Source of the DNA: Streptomyces sp. JJ36
GTDB lineage: Bacteria; Actinomycetota; Actinomycetes; Streptomycetales; Streptomycetaceae
Direction: 5' to 3'
Length of the DNA: 43,066 nucleotides
Assembly (NCBI RefSeq): GCF_021696945.1
Contig: NZ_JACYHE010000049.1
Location: 1 to 43,066, forward strand
The notes beneath the pieces were generated by a model that made no database searches, had not been told where the DNA came from, and worked only from the letters and a program-made list of their open reading frames with translations. Shown here in pieces: positions 1 through 8,028 of the stretch. A program made the translations under genes and the position numbers. Each line of letters opens with the position of its first letter. Position 1 is the first letter of the stretch.

Positions 1-209
1 AGACCCTCGCCGCCGCGCGGCGGGCCGCCGCGCCGCCGCCGGCCGCGCCGCGGGCCCGGTCCGCCGCCGAGTCGGCCTCCCGCTTCGGCACGTTCCGCCG
101 CGCGGTACGTGGCGAGGAGCGCGCGGCACCGCCCGGCGACACCTCCGCGGAACCGCCCGTGGACACCCCCTCCCTCTCCTCTTCGCGCCCGAAGGACGAC
201 ACCGAATGA
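1..209 (+). CDS. cvnA: conservon sensor kinase, C-terminal end (partial)
   Basis: This is the 3' end of a gene that starts outside the window. The frame read from base 3 stays open to a TGA at 207-209. It encodes about 68 Ala/Arg/Pro-rich residues ending in KDDTE, with an internal ESASRFGTFRRAVRGEE stretch resembling the disordered tails of nitrate-sensor-like membrane histidine kinases that head Streptomyces conservons. The catalytic domains are not visible. Its stop overlaps the ATG of the next gene (ATGA at 206-209), and a roadblock protein, a DUF742 protein and a GTPase follow, which is the canonical cvnA-B-C-D order. The assignment rests mainly on this context; the tail alone would not identify the protein. 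Confidence 0.7.
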   Translation, partial: TLAAARRAAAPPPAAPRARSAAESASRFGTFRRAVRGEERAAPPGDTSAEPPVDTPSLSSSRPKDDTE

Positions 210-667
210 TCACCGACAGCACGCTCGACTGGCTGCTGGAGAACCTGCTCGCGAAGACCCCGGGGGCGCGGCACGCCCTCGTCCTCTCCCGGGACGGCCT
301 GAAACTCTGCCGGACCCCCGAGTTGACGGTGGACCAGGCCGACCAGCTCGCCGCGATAGCCGCGGGCATCCAGAGCCTCTCCCAGGGGGCCTCGGTCGAG
401 TTCGGGGACGGCACCGGCGGCGTCCGGCAGGCGATGACGGAGTTCTACGGCGGCGTGCTCTTCGTCGTCGAGGCGGGCGAGGGCGCGCATCTGGCCGTGG
501 TGGCGTCCGAGGACGCGGACGTCGGCCTGGTGGGCCACAACGTGAACGAGCTGATCGAGCAGCTCGGCGACCACTTCAGCGCGCCGCCCCGCGGCGGCTC
601 CGTGGGCGGCGCCGAGGCCCCGGCCGGTGCCGCCGCCGGTCCCGGCGCGGGAGACGGCACGACATGA
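206..667 (+). CDS. cvnB: roadblock/LC7 domain protein of a conservon
   Basis: A 153-aa protein. Residues about 4-125 form a roadblock/LC7 (MglB-like) fold: an N-terminal helix (STLDWLLENL), then a strand-turn segment with HALVLSRDGLKL, and a later GVLFVVEAGEGAHLAVVA strand pair. The last 25 residues are a Gly/Ala tail. In this family such proteins act as non-catalytic regulators of the small GTPase encoded in the same operon. The ATG at 206 overlaps the cvnA stop and has GAAGGA about 9 nt upstream. The stop overlaps the cvnC ATG in the same way, so translation is probably coupled through the operon. Conservon proteins are thought to form a membrane-associated complex resembling eukaryotic G-protein systems; the signal sensed here cannot be read from the sequence. 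Confidence 0.9.
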   Translation: MITDSTLDWLLENLLAKTPGARHALVLSRDGLKLCRTPELTVDQADQLAAIAAGIQSLSQGASVEFGDGTGGVRQAMTEFYGGVLFVVEAGEGAHLAVVASEDADVGLVGHNVNELIEQLGDHFSAPPRGGSVGGAEAPAGAAAGPGAGDGTT

Positions 668-1038
668 CCCCGCCGAGGTGGTCGCCGCGTGACGAGGACC
701 CGGACCGGCTCTACACCGTCACCGGCGGCCGCAGCCGCTCCGCGGCCGCCGACGCGCAGGCGTTCGACCTGGTGACCCTGGTGGTGGCCGAGTGCGATCC
801 GGCGCCGGGCATGCAGTCCGAGCACGTGGAGATCCTCCGGATCTGCCGCACCCCCACCGCGGTGGTGGAGCTCGCGGCCGATCTGCGGCTGCCGGTCTCC
901 GTCGTCCGTATCCTGCTGGGCGATCTGCTCGCCGCCGGCCGGATCACCGCCCGCCACCCGCAGACCGCCGCGGCGGCGGACCGACTTCCCGACCCCGACA
1001 TCCTGAAGCAGGTGCTCGTTGGACTCCGCAATCTCTGA
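664..1038 (+). CDS. cvnC: DUF742 protein of a conservon
   Basis: A 124-aa protein starting at the ATG at 664, which overlaps the cvnB stop (ATGA) and has GGAGA about 9 nt upstream. The open frame continues further upstream, but that part is a shadow inside cvnB. The DUF742 signature is clear: LYTVTGGRSR near the N terminus (about residues 17-26), a central ILRICRTPTAVVELAADLRL, then VVRILLGDLLAAGRI, which reads like a winged-helix. The end, DILKQVLVGLRNL, is typical of the family. The 3' end overlaps the GTPase start by 20 nt. The biochemical role of DUF742 is not established; its constant presence between the roadblock protein and the GTPase suggests an adaptor. Confidence 0.9.
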   Translation: MTPPRWSPRDEDPDRLYTVTGGRSRSAAADAQAFDLVTLVVAECDPAPGMQSEHVEILRICRTPTAVVELAADLRLPVSVVRILLGDLLAAGRITARHPQTAAAADRLPDPDILKQVLVGLRNL

Positions 1039-1669
1039 GGACGGCGCCGGCGCTCCCGCGGAGCGGCCGCCGTTGCACGACTCCGCCGCCAACGGACTCA
1101 AGATCGTGATCGTGGGCGGCTTCGGCGTCGGCAAGACCACCATGGTCCGCGCGGTGAGCGAGATCCGTCCGCTGAACACCGAGGAGACCATGACCCAGGC
1201 GGGCGAGGGCATCGACGACCCGAGCGCCGTCCGGGAGAAGACCACCACCACGATCGCCTTCGACTTCGGCCGGATCGGCATCGACCACCGCACCGTGCTC
1301 TATCTCTTCGGTGCGCCGGGGCAGGAGCGCTTCTGGTTCCTCTGGGACCGGCTCTTCGCGGGCACGCTCGGAGCCGTGGTCCTGGTGGACACCCGGCGCC
1401 TGGAGGACTCCTGGTACGCCATCGACCGGCTGGAGCAGCACGGCACGCCGTTCGTGGTGGCCCGCAACGACTTCGGCGGGCCACGCCACACCCGCGAGGA
1501 GATCCGTGCGGCGCTGGACCTGGACGACGAGGTACCGCTGATCGACTGCGACGCCCGGTCCCGCGAGTCCAGCCGGGACGTGCTGGTCGCACTCGTCGAC
1601 CACGTGTACGGGCTGGCCGCCGCCCAGGCGGAGCGCGCGGCGCTCCGGGCCGAGCCGCAGCCACAGTGA
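1019..1669 (+). CDS. cvnD: conservon GTP/ATP-binding protein
   Basis: A 216-aa small-GTPase-like protein. The Walker A/P-loop GGFGVGKTT is at residues about 33-41, a switch-II-like APGQERFWF follows at about 99-107, and VVARNDF stands where classical GTPases have NKxD. These are the features of conservon GTPases, whose partner is the roadblock protein encoded two genes upstream. The start is a TTG at 1019 inside the end of cvnC; a nearby GTG at 1012 is out of frame, so TTG is the only reasonable choice giving the family N terminus (MDSAISEDG). The C-terminal 20 residues are a charged tail. It is the last gene of the operon and converges on folE. No adjacent cytochrome P450 gene, which follows some conservons, is present. 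Confidence 0.9.
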   Translation: MDSAISEDGAGAPAERPPLHDSAANGLKIVIVGGFGVGKTTMVRAVSEIRPLNTEETMTQAGEGIDDPSAVREKTTTTIAFDFGRIGIDHRTVLYLFGAPGQERFWFLWDRLFAGTLGAVVLVDTRRLEDSWYAIDRLEQHGTPFVVARNDFGGPRHTREEIRAALDLDDEVPLIDCDARSRESSRDVLVALVDHVYGLAAAQAERAALRAEPQPQ

Positions 1670-1768
1670 GCGGGCCGCCGGGGCCGTCGCAGCGCGCAAA
1701 CATCCCCGGCCCGGTGCACTCGGCGGGCCCGCGGCCCGCGGCCCGGGGCTCGCGGCTCCGGCCCCGGC

Positions 1769-2374
1769 TCAGCGGGCCATGATCAGGCTCATCGCCTCCG
1801 AGCGGGTCGCGGAGTCCCGGAGCTGCCCCCGCACCGCCGAGGTGAGGGTCTTGGCTCCGGGCTTCCGGACCCCGCGCATCGTCATGCACATGTGCTCGCA
1901 CTCGATGACCACGATCACCCCGCGCGGCTCCAGGATCTTCATCAGCGAGTCGGCGATCTGCGTGGTGAGCCGCTCCTGCACCTGCGGCCGCCGGGCGAAG
2001 ACGTCGACCAGCCGGGCCAGCTTGGAGAGCCCGGTGATCTTCCCGGTGGAGGACGGGATGTAGCCGATGTGGGCGAAGCCCACGAAGGGGACCAGGTGGT
2101 GCTCGCAGGAGCTGAGCACCTCGATGTCCTTGACCAGCACCATCTCGTCGTGACCGAGGTCGAAGGTGGTGGTCAGCACGTCCTCCGGGTGCTGCCAGAG
2201 ACCCGCGAAGATCTCCCGGTAGGCGCGTGCGACCCGGGCCGGCGTGTCCCGCAGGCCCTCGCGGTCCGGGTCCTCGCCGACGGCGATCAGCAGCTCGCGG
2301 ATGGCGTCCTGAGCGCGCTTCTCGTCGAAGGTGCCTATGGAGCCCTCGCCGTCCAGCGTCACCGGATCGGTCAT
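1769..2374 (-). CDS. folE: GTP cyclohydrolase I
   Basis: A 201-aa enzyme that converts GTP to 7,8-dihydroneopterin triphosphate, the first step of folate synthesis; it forms a cytosolic decamer. The zinc ligands are visible: Cys90 and His93 in SSCEHHLVPF and Cys163 in CEHMCMTMRG. The catalytic loop TGLSKLARLVD and the family ending are intact, so this is the zinc-dependent type IA enzyme at normal length. The ATG is preceded by GAGG. It is the last of a same-strand run (tilS, hpt, ftsH, folE). As I recall, Streptomyces usually carry folP, folB and folK just downstream; here a convergent conservon occupies that position. A strong hairpin separates it from ftsH, so it may have its own promoter. 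Confidence 0.97.
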   Translation of the reverse strand: MTDPVTLDGEGSIGTFDEKRAQDAIRELLIAVGEDPDREGLRDTPARVARAYREIFAGLWQHPEDVLTTTFDLGHDEMVLVKDIEVLSSCEHHLVPFVGFAHIGYIPSSTGKITGLSKLARLVDVFARRPQVQERLTTQIADSLMKILEPRGVIVVIECEHMCMTMRGVRKPGAKTLTSAVRGQLRDSATRSEAMSLIMAR

Positions 2375-2403
2375 GTGTGCCTCGTTTCTCCTACCTGCGC
2401 AAA

Positions 2404-2439
2404 GCCGCGCCCCTCAGGGTAGAACCCGAGGGGCGCGGC
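2404..2439 (-). terminator. hairpin between ftsH and folE
   Basis: A GC-rich inverted repeat: the 12-bp arm GCCGCGCCCCTC at 2404-2415 pairs with 2428-2439, and after a one-base bulge at 2416 a further GGGT/ACCC pair closes a three-base loop (AGA, 2421-2423). It lies 30 nt past the ftsH stop and 30 nt before the folE start, both read on the minus strand. There is no U-tract, which is common for Streptomyces terminators. It could terminate or attenuate ftsH transcription. Confidence 0.7.
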
Positions 2440-2469
2440 AGGCATTCCGGCACCGGGCCGGAGCGCGGG

Positions 2470-4515
2470 TCAGCTCTCCGGACGCGGGTCCGGATGCGGT
2501 TCCTCCGTACGCTCGGCGGGCCGGGTGACCGAGTCCGAGGGACCGATCTCCTTGCCCTTCTCGATGGACGGCGGGGAGCCGTTAGCCGAGACCGCGGCCG
2601 GCACCGAGACCGGGGGCCGGGTCGACGGCGTACGACGCGTGGAGCCGGTCCACGCCGGGCGGGGCGGACGCTTGACCACCGGGCGGAAGATCTCGGCGAT
2701 CTCCTCCTTGCCGAGGGTCTCCTTCTCCAGCAGCGCCAGCACGAGGTTGTCCAGCACGTCCCGGTTCTCGACCAGGATCTCCCAGGCCTCGTTGTGCGCC
2801 GCCTCGATCAGCTTCTTGACCTCCTCGTCCACCAGCCCGGCGACCTCCTCGGAGTAGTCGCGCTGGTGGGCCATCTCCTTGCCCAGGAAGGGCTCGGAGT
2901 TGTCGGAGCCGAACTTGATCGCGCCCAGCCGCTCGGTCATGCCGTACTGCGTGACCATCGCGCGGGCGGTCGCCGTCGCCTTCTCGATGTCGTTGGCCGC
3001 GCCCGTGGTCGGGTCGTGGAAGACGAGCTCCTCGGCCGCGCGGCCGCCCAGCATGTACGCGAGCTGGTCCAGCATCTCGTTGCGCGTGGTGGAGTACTTG
3101 TCCTCGTCCGGCAGGACCATGGTGTAGCCCAGGGCACGGCCTCTGGAGAGGATGGTGATCTTGTGCACCGGATCGGAGTTGGGTGAGGCCGCCGCGACCA
3201 GGGCGTGTCCGCCCTCGTGGTACGCGGTGATCTTCTTCTCCTTGTCGCTCATGATCCGGGTCCGCTTCTGCGGCCCGGCCACGACCCGGTCGATCGCCTC
3301 GTCCAGGAACTTGTTGTCGATGAGCTTGCTGTCGCTCCGGGCGGTGAGCAGCGCGGCCTCGTTGAGGACGTTGCTCAGATCCGCGCCGGTGAAGCCGGGC
3401 GTGCGGCGGGCCACGGCGCCGAGGTCGACGTCCGGGGCGACCGGCTTGCCCTTCTGGTGCACCTTGAGGATCTCCAGCCGGCCCTGCATGTCCGGCCGGT
3501 CCACCGCGACCTGCCGGTCGAAGCGGCCCGGGCGGAGCAGCGCCGGGTCGAGGATGTCCGGGCGGTTGGTGGCGGCGATCAGGATGACGCCGCCCTTGAC
3601 GTCGAAGCCGTCCATCTCGACGAGGAGCTGGTTCAGCGTCTGCTCGCGCTCGTCGTGACCGCCGCCCATGCCGGCACCGCGGTGGCGGCCCACGGCGTCG
3701 ATCTCGTCGACGAAGACGATCGCCGGGGCGTTCTGCTTGGCCTGCTCGAACAGGTCCCGCACCCGGGAGGCGCCGACTCCGACGAACATCTCCACGAAGT
3801 CGGAGCCGGAGATCGAGTAGAACGGCACCCCGGCCTCGCCGGCCACGGCACGCGCCAGCAGCGTCTTGCCGGTGCCGGGCGGACCGTAGAGCAGCACGCC
3901 CTTCGGGATCTTGGCGCCGACCGCCTGGAACTTCGCCGGTTCCTGGAGGAACTCCTTGATCTCCTGGAGCTCCTCGCAGGCCTCGTCGGCCCCCGCGACG
4001 TCGGTGAAGGTCGTCTTCGGCGTGTCCTTGGTGATGAGCTTCGCCTTGGACTTGCCGAAGTTCATCACCCGGGAGCCGCCGCCCTGCATCTGATTCATCA
4101 GGAACAGGAAGACGATGATGATCAGTACGAACGGCAGCAGCGACAGCAGCATGCCGACGAACGGGTTCTGCTCGGACGGCGCGATGGTGTAGCCGTCCGG
4201 GACGTCCTTGCTCTGGTATTCGGCCTGGAGCTGCTTGGCGAGGTCGACGCCCTGGTCGTCGATGTAGCTCGCCTTGATCTTGTCGCTGCCCTCGACCTTC
4301 TCGCCGTCCTTGAGCTCCAGCTTGACGATCTGCTCGTCGCCGGTCGTGAGCTCGGCCGACTTCACCCTGTCATCGTTGATCGCCTGGACGACCTGCGCGG
4401 TGTCCACCGTCTTGTAGCCGCCGGACGACCCGACGACCTGCATCAACACGACCACGGCGAGGACGGCCAGCACGATCCACATGACCGGCCCGCGGAAGTA
4501 TCTCTTCACGTCCAT
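2470..4515 (-). CDS. ftsH: ATP-dependent zinc metalloprotease FtsH
   Basis: A 681-aa membrane AAA+ protease that degrades misfolded and regulatory membrane proteins. In order: a first membrane segment at about 10-28, an extracytoplasmic domain to about 115, a second membrane segment at about 118-140, Walker A GPPGTGKT at 211-218, Walker B IVFVDEID at about 266-273, arginine-finger region RPGRFDRQ, and zinc-binding HEGGH at 433-437. The last 70 residues are a Pro/Arg/Glu-rich tail usual in Streptomyces. I chose the ATG giving MDVKRYFRGP, the conserved family start; a GTG six bases earlier (4521) is in frame. A GGAGGG lies about 27 nt upstream, further than ideal. hpt lies 180 nt upstream on the same strand. 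Confidence 0.97.
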   Translation of the reverse strand: MDVKRYFRGPVMWIVLAVLAVVVLMQVVGSSGGYKTVDTAQVVQAINDDRVKSAELTTGDEQIVKLELKDGEKVEGSDKIKASYIDDQGVDLAKQLQAEYQSKDVPDGYTIAPSEQNPFVGMLLSLLPFVLIIIVFLFLMNQMQGGGSRVMNFGKSKAKLITKDTPKTTFTDVAGADEACEELQEIKEFLQEPAKFQAVGAKIPKGVLLYGPPGTGKTLLARAVAGEAGVPFYSISGSDFVEMFVGVGASRVRDLFEQAKQNAPAIVFVDEIDAVGRHRGAGMGGGHDEREQTLNQLLVEMDGFDVKGGVILIAATNRPDILDPALLRPGRFDRQVAVDRPDMQGRLEILKVHQKGKPVAPDVDLGAVARRTPGFTGADLSNVLNEAALLTARSDSKLIDNKFLDEAIDRVVAGPQKRTRIMSDKEKKITAYHEGGHALVAAASPNSDPVHKITILSRGRALGYTMVLPDEDKYSTTRNEMLDQLAYMLGGRAAEELVFHDPTTGAANDIEKATATARAMVTQYGMTERLGAIKFGSDNSEPFLGKEMAHQRDYSEEVAGLVDEEVKKLIEAAHNEAWEILVENRDVLDNLVLALLEKETLGKEEIAEIFRPVVKRPPRPAWTGSTRRTPSTRPPVSVPAAVSANGSPPSIEKGKEIGPSDSVTRPAERTEEPHPDPRPES

Positions 4516-4695
4516 CCACACGGAGCGGTTCGCGCCCCGTCCCTCCTGCCACAGTGAGTTGAAAAAGGCTTACCTTCGGACGGTACCTCAGCATTGTCAC
4601 CCGGCGCGGCCGAGGACGGTCAACCGTCCGCTCTCCCACCCTCAACGCGGGGAGCGGCGGATCCGTTCCCGGTCCGTCCGAGTGGTGCCTGCGGC

Positions 4696-5250
4696 TCAGC
4701 CGCCGTAGACATGCGGAGCGAGCGTGCCCACGAAGGGCAGGTTGCGGTACTTCTCCGCATAGTCCAGACCGTAACCGACCACGAACTCGTTCGGGATGTC
4801 GAAGCCGACCCACCGCACGTCGATGGCGACCTTGGCGGCGTCCGGCTTGCGCAGCAGCGTGCAGACCTCCAGCGAGGCCGGCCCCCGGGAGCCGAGGTTG
4901 GACAGCAGCCAGGACAGCGTGAGCCCGGAGTCGATGATGTCCTCGACGATCAGCACGTGCTTGTCCTGGATGTCCGTGTCCAGGTCCTTCAGGATGCGGA
5001 CCACGCCGGAGGACTGGGTGCCCGCGCCGTAGGAGGAAACGGCCATCCAGTCCATGGTGGCCGGCGTGGACAGCGCACGGGCCAGGTCCGCCATGACCAT
5101 GACCGCACCCTTGAGCACCCCGACCAGCAGCAGGTCCCGGCCCGCGTACCGCTCGTCGATGGCCTCGGCAAGCTCGGCCAGCTTCGCGTCGATCTCTTCC
5201 TTGGTGATGAGCACCGACTGCAGGTCGTCGCCCATGTCTTTCTCGTCCAC
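4696..5250 (-). CDS. hpt: hypoxanthine phosphoribosyltransferase
   Basis: A 184-aa purine salvage enzyme that joins hypoxanthine or guanine to PRPP. The PRPP-binding motif VLIVEDIIDSG is present, with LVGVLKGAVMVMADL near the N terminus and WVGFDIPNEFVVGYGLDYAE near the C terminus, as in Streptomyces Hpt. The frame stays open upstream to 5346, but that would overlap tilS and add an Arg-rich stretch, so I placed the start at the GTG at 5250 (VDEKDMGDD); the ATG at 5235, five codons later and preceded by GAGAAAG, is an equally reasonable start. tilS lies upstream and ftsH downstream, an arrangement conserved in many bacteria. Confidence 0.95.
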   Translation of the reverse strand: MDEKDMGDDLQSVLITKEEIDAKLAELAEAIDERYAGRDLLLVGVLKGAVMVMADLARALSTPATMDWMAVSSYGAGTQSSGVVRILKDLDTDIQDKHVLIVEDIIDSGLTLSWLLSNLGSRGPASLEVCTLLRKPDAAKVAIDVRWVGFDIPNEFVVGYGLDYAEKYRNLPFVGTLAPHVYGG

Positions 5251-5317
5251 CCGTGCCGCTCTCGCTCGATGTCGGTGCCGGCCGCCTCGCCGCCGTCGCA
5301 CGCGCGCCGGCGCCGGC

Positions 5318-6400
5318 TCAGCTCTGCCGGATGACCAGTCTGCCACCCTGCCGGCGGGCCTCGACCCGCCCGGGCAGGTTGATGGCCCGCTGGCCGCGCC
5401 AGGCGGTGATCAGCCGGTCGACCTCCTCCACGTGGCGGGCGAAGAGCGCCCCGGCGGGGGCGCCGGCGGCCACGGCGGCCCGCCGCAGCACCCGGCGCCG
5501 CACGGCCGCGGGCAGCGCGTACAGCCGGGCGACGTCCAGCTCGCCGGGCGCGCCCCGGTCGGTGCGCACGGAGCGCTCGGCCTCGTCGGTCCAGGCGTCC
5601 AGCGCGTCCGCGTCGTCCCGGGAGAGCCGCGCGGTGCGGGCGAGGGCCTCGACGACCCCCTTGCCGAGCGCCTTCTCCAGCATCGGCAGCGCCTCGTGCC
5701 GGACCCGGGAGCGGGTGAAGGCCGGGTCGGCGTTGTGCGGGTCGTCCCAGACGGGCAGCGACTGGACCATGCAGGCCTTGCGGGTGGTCTGCCGGTCCAG
5801 GGTGAGGAAGGGGCGGCGGTAGCGGCCGTGCGGGCCGGAGACCGCGGCCATGCCGGACAGCGAGCGGGTGCCGGAGCCCCGGGCCAGGCCCAGCAGCACC
5901 GTCTCGGCCTGGTCGTCCCGGGTGTGCCCGAGCAGCACGGCGCCGGCGCCGTGGCGCTCGGCGACGGCGTCCAGGGCGGCGTAGCGGGCGTCGCGGGCGG
6001 CGGCCTCCGGACCGCCGGACCGCCCGACGTGCACGGTCACGCACTCGACCGGGTCCAGGCGGAGGTCCTGGAGACGGTCGACGACCTCGGCGGCGCGGTC
6101 GGCGGAGCCGGGCTGGAGCCCGTGGTCGACCGTGACGGCGCCGGCGCGGACGCCCAGCCGGGGGGCCTCGAAGGCGAGGGCGGAGGCCAGGGCCATCGAG
6201 TCGGCGCCGCCGGAGCAGGCGACCAGAACGAGGGGGCCGGCAGGGGCGGCGGGGCGGCGGTCGGCGGCGGGGTCGTCGCCCGGACCGTCGGCGGCCCGCG
6301 GCGCTCCGTCGGGCAGGGCGTCGGGCAGGGCGGAGAGGACGTCGTGCAGAGTGCGGCGGACCGCCAGGCGTATCGCGGCGACCGCGGGATGGGGACCCAT
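5318..6400 (-). CDS. tilS: tRNA(Ile)-lysidine synthase
   Basis: A 360-aa enzyme that attaches lysine to C34 of the tRNA(Ile) reading AUA, changing both codon and aminoacylation specificity. The N-type ATP-pyrophosphatase loop SGGADS is at 63-68, followed by VTVDHGLQPGS and LLGHTRDDQAETVLLGLARG, both diagnostic. The first 55 residues are an Ala/Pro/Asp-rich extension common in actinobacterial TilS. The C-terminal half is degenerate relative to E. coli TilS, as is usual for actinobacteria. The ATG has AGGAAG about 12 nt upstream. The stop lies 67 nt before the hpt start. Confidence 0.95.
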   Translation of the reverse strand: MGPHPAVAAIRLAVRRTLHDVLSALPDALPDGAPRAADGPGDDPAADRRPAAPAGPLVLVACSGGADSMALASALAFEAPRLGVRAGAVTVDHGLQPGSADRAAEVVDRLQDLRLDPVECVTVHVGRSGGPEAAARDARYAALDAVAERHGAGAVLLGHTRDDQAETVLLGLARGSGTRSLSGMAAVSGPHGRYRRPFLTLDRQTTRKACMVQSLPVWDDPHNADPAFTRSRVRHEALPMLEKALGKGVVEALARTARLSRDDADALDAWTDEAERSVRTDRGAPGELDVARLYALPAAVRRRVLRRAAVAAGAPAGALFARHVEEVDRLITAWRGQRAINLPGRVEARRQGGRLVIRQS

Positions 6401-6748
6401 GTCCGATTCACTTCCTCGAGGAGAGTCTGGTCACGCTGAGTGTGTCGATGGTGACAGAGCCGAGTTGTGTTCCCCGAGCATCGCACGCGGACCCGTCGCT
6501 CACGGTCCCTCGGACGGGTGATTGAGACGTCCGTTCTGTGCAGCAATCCGTGCGGGAGTCCCGTGCGTTTGCGGCCCCCTCCCGGCACCCCGTCCACGCG
6601 GCCGCCTCATCCGCCTCGGCCGTCTCATCCGCCTCGGCCGTCTCATCCGCCTCGTCCGGTCTCGTCCGCCTCGGCCGGCTCATCCGCTCGTCCGGTCTCG
6701 TCCGCCTCGGCTGGCCCTACGGGCCCCGTCCGCCCCAGGCGCCCCCGC
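6401..6748. other. 348-bp gene-free gap upstream of tilS
   Basis: This gap lies between the tilS start and the DUF2342 stop, both on the minus strand. The tilS-proximal half (6401-6600) should hold the tilS promoter, but I could not pick out convincing -35/-10 boxes. The distal part carries a degenerate tandem repeat, listed separately. A minus-strand frame at 6408-6683 runs through the repeat as an acidic DEADETAEADE stretch; I do not consider it a gene, because it has no convincing ribosome binding site and owes its openness to the repeat. Confidence 0.6.
6606..6714. repeat. degenerate 18-19-bp tandem repeat, about six units
   Basis: Six consecutive units close to ctcatccgcctcggccgt occur at 6606-6623, 6624-6641 (identical to the first), 6642-6660 (19 nt), 6661-6678, 6679-6696 and 6697-6714. 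Later units alternate ctcat/ctcgt. The array starts 34 bp past the DUF2342 stop and ends about 205 bp before the tilS start, reading the minus strand. It has no dyad symmetry inside the unit and no CRISPR-like spacers. Confidence 0.8.
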
Positions 6749-7873
6749 TCAGTCCGTCCTGCGGTGCACCCGGGCGATCCACCCGGCCGGCTCGGCGATC
6801 TCCGCCTTGGTGGGCAGGGTGTTCGGCGAAGTCCACACCTTGTTGAACCCCTCCATCCCCACCTCGTCCACCACGGTCCGTACGAACCGCTCGCCGTCCC
6901 GGTACTGCCGCAGCTTCGCGTCCAGCCCGAGCAGCTTCCGCAGCGCCTGGTCCAGCCGCCCGGCGCCGCTGGCCCGGCGCTTCTGGAACTTCTCCCGGAT
7001 CTCCACCACCGTCGGCACCACGTTCGGCCCGACGCCGTCCATCACATAGTCGGCGTGCCCCTCCAGCAGGGACATCACGGCCGTGAGCCGCTGCAGGATC
7101 TCCCGCTGGGCGGGCGTCTGCACCAGCTCCACGATGCTGTGCTCGGTCCGCTCGCCCTCCTCGCCCTGCGGCCGGGCCCCGGTCAGCGACTGGGCGACCT
7201 CGCGCAGCCGCTCCAGCAGCGTGGAGGGGTCCACGTCCGTCTCGCTCAGGAAGGCCTGGATCTCGCCGCGCAGATGGTCCCGCAGCCACGGCACGGCGGT
7301 GAACTGCGTCCGGTGCGTCTCCTCGTGCAGGCACACCCAGAGCCGGAAGTCGTGCGGCGCGACGTCCAGCTCCCGCTCGACGTGTACGACGTTCGGTGCG
7401 ACCAGCAGCAGCCGGCCGCCGCCGTCCGGGGCGGCCGGCAGCTCCCGCGTCGCCGGGGCGAAGGTCTCGTACTGGCCCAGCACCCGGGAGGCCAGGAAGG
7501 ACAGCAGCATGCCCACCTCGACGCCGGTGACCTTGCCCCCCACGGCGCCCAGCACGGCCCCGCCGGGCATCCCGGCGCGGCGCTCCTGCATCTTGCCGAG
7601 CAGGGGGGACAGCAGCTCGCGGAAGCCGGCCACGTTGGCCCGGACCCAGCCCGGCCGGTCCACCACGAGCACCGGGGTGTCCTCGGCGCGCGCCGGCCGC
7701 AACCGGGTGAAGCCGCGCACGTGCTCCTCGGACGCCTCCGCGTGCCGCCGCAGCTCGGCGACCACCTCGCGGGCCTCGTCCCGGCTGATCTCGGGCCCCG
7801 GCCGCACCAGCCGGGTCGCGGTCGAGACCGCGAGATTCCAGTCGACCATCTCCACACCACCGAGGCTCGTCAT
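6749..7873 (-). CDS. zinc-dependent metalloprotease, DUF2342 family
   Basis: A 374-aa protein of the actinobacterial DUF2342 family, sometimes annotated as F420-biosynthesis associated. The metal motif HEETH is at 183-187 within CLHEETHRTQF, and a second conserved segment, LLEGHADYVMDGVG, follows in the C-terminal half, supplying a likely further ligand. There is no signal peptide or membrane segment, so it is probably cytoplasmic. I used the ATG at 7873 (MTSLGGVEMVDW), which matches the usual N terminus; the open frame extends 73 codons upstream through Arg/Pro-rich shadow sequence. The substrate is unknown. Its place between dacB and tilS is conserved in Streptomyces as I recall it. Confidence 0.88.
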   Translation of the reverse strand: MTSLGGVEMVDWNLAVSTATRLVRPGPEISRDEAREVVAELRRHAEASEEHVRGFTRLRPARAEDTPVLVVDRPGWVRANVAGFRELLSPLLGKMQERRAGMPGGAVLGAVGGKVTGVEVGMLLSFLASRVLGQYETFAPATRELPAAPDGGGRLLLVAPNVVHVERELDVAPHDFRLWVCLHEETHRTQFTAVPWLRDHLRGEIQAFLSETDVDPSTLLERLREVAQSLTGARPQGEEGERTEHSIVELVQTPAQREILQRLTAVMSLLEGHADYVMDGVGPNVVPTVVEIREKFQKRRASGAGRLDQALRKLLGLDAKLRQYRDGERFVRTVVDEVGMEGFNKVWTSPNTLPTKAEIAEPAGWIARVHRRTD

Positions 7874-8028
7874 GACTTCACGGTACGTCCCCGCGGCGCG
7901 CCGGGCCGGGTGAGCGACGAGACAGACCCGTTCCGGGGAGTCCGGTGCCCGCAGCCGGGCGCCGGCCGGTTCTCCGGGTGGGCGGGCACGTGGCGGCTCG
8001 TCGTGCCCGCGGGAGCCCTCGGGCCCGG

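Noticed and set aside
1670..1768. A terminator between the convergent conservon and folE
   Set aside because: Only short, competing GC-rich pairings (such as GCGGGC/GCCCGC) are present; nothing as clear as the other hairpins in the window.
6408..6683. Minus-strand 91-codon frame with an acidic DEADETAEADE repeat
   Set aside because: No ribosome site, no family resemblance, and the repeat explains the openness. Kept only as a tandem repeat.
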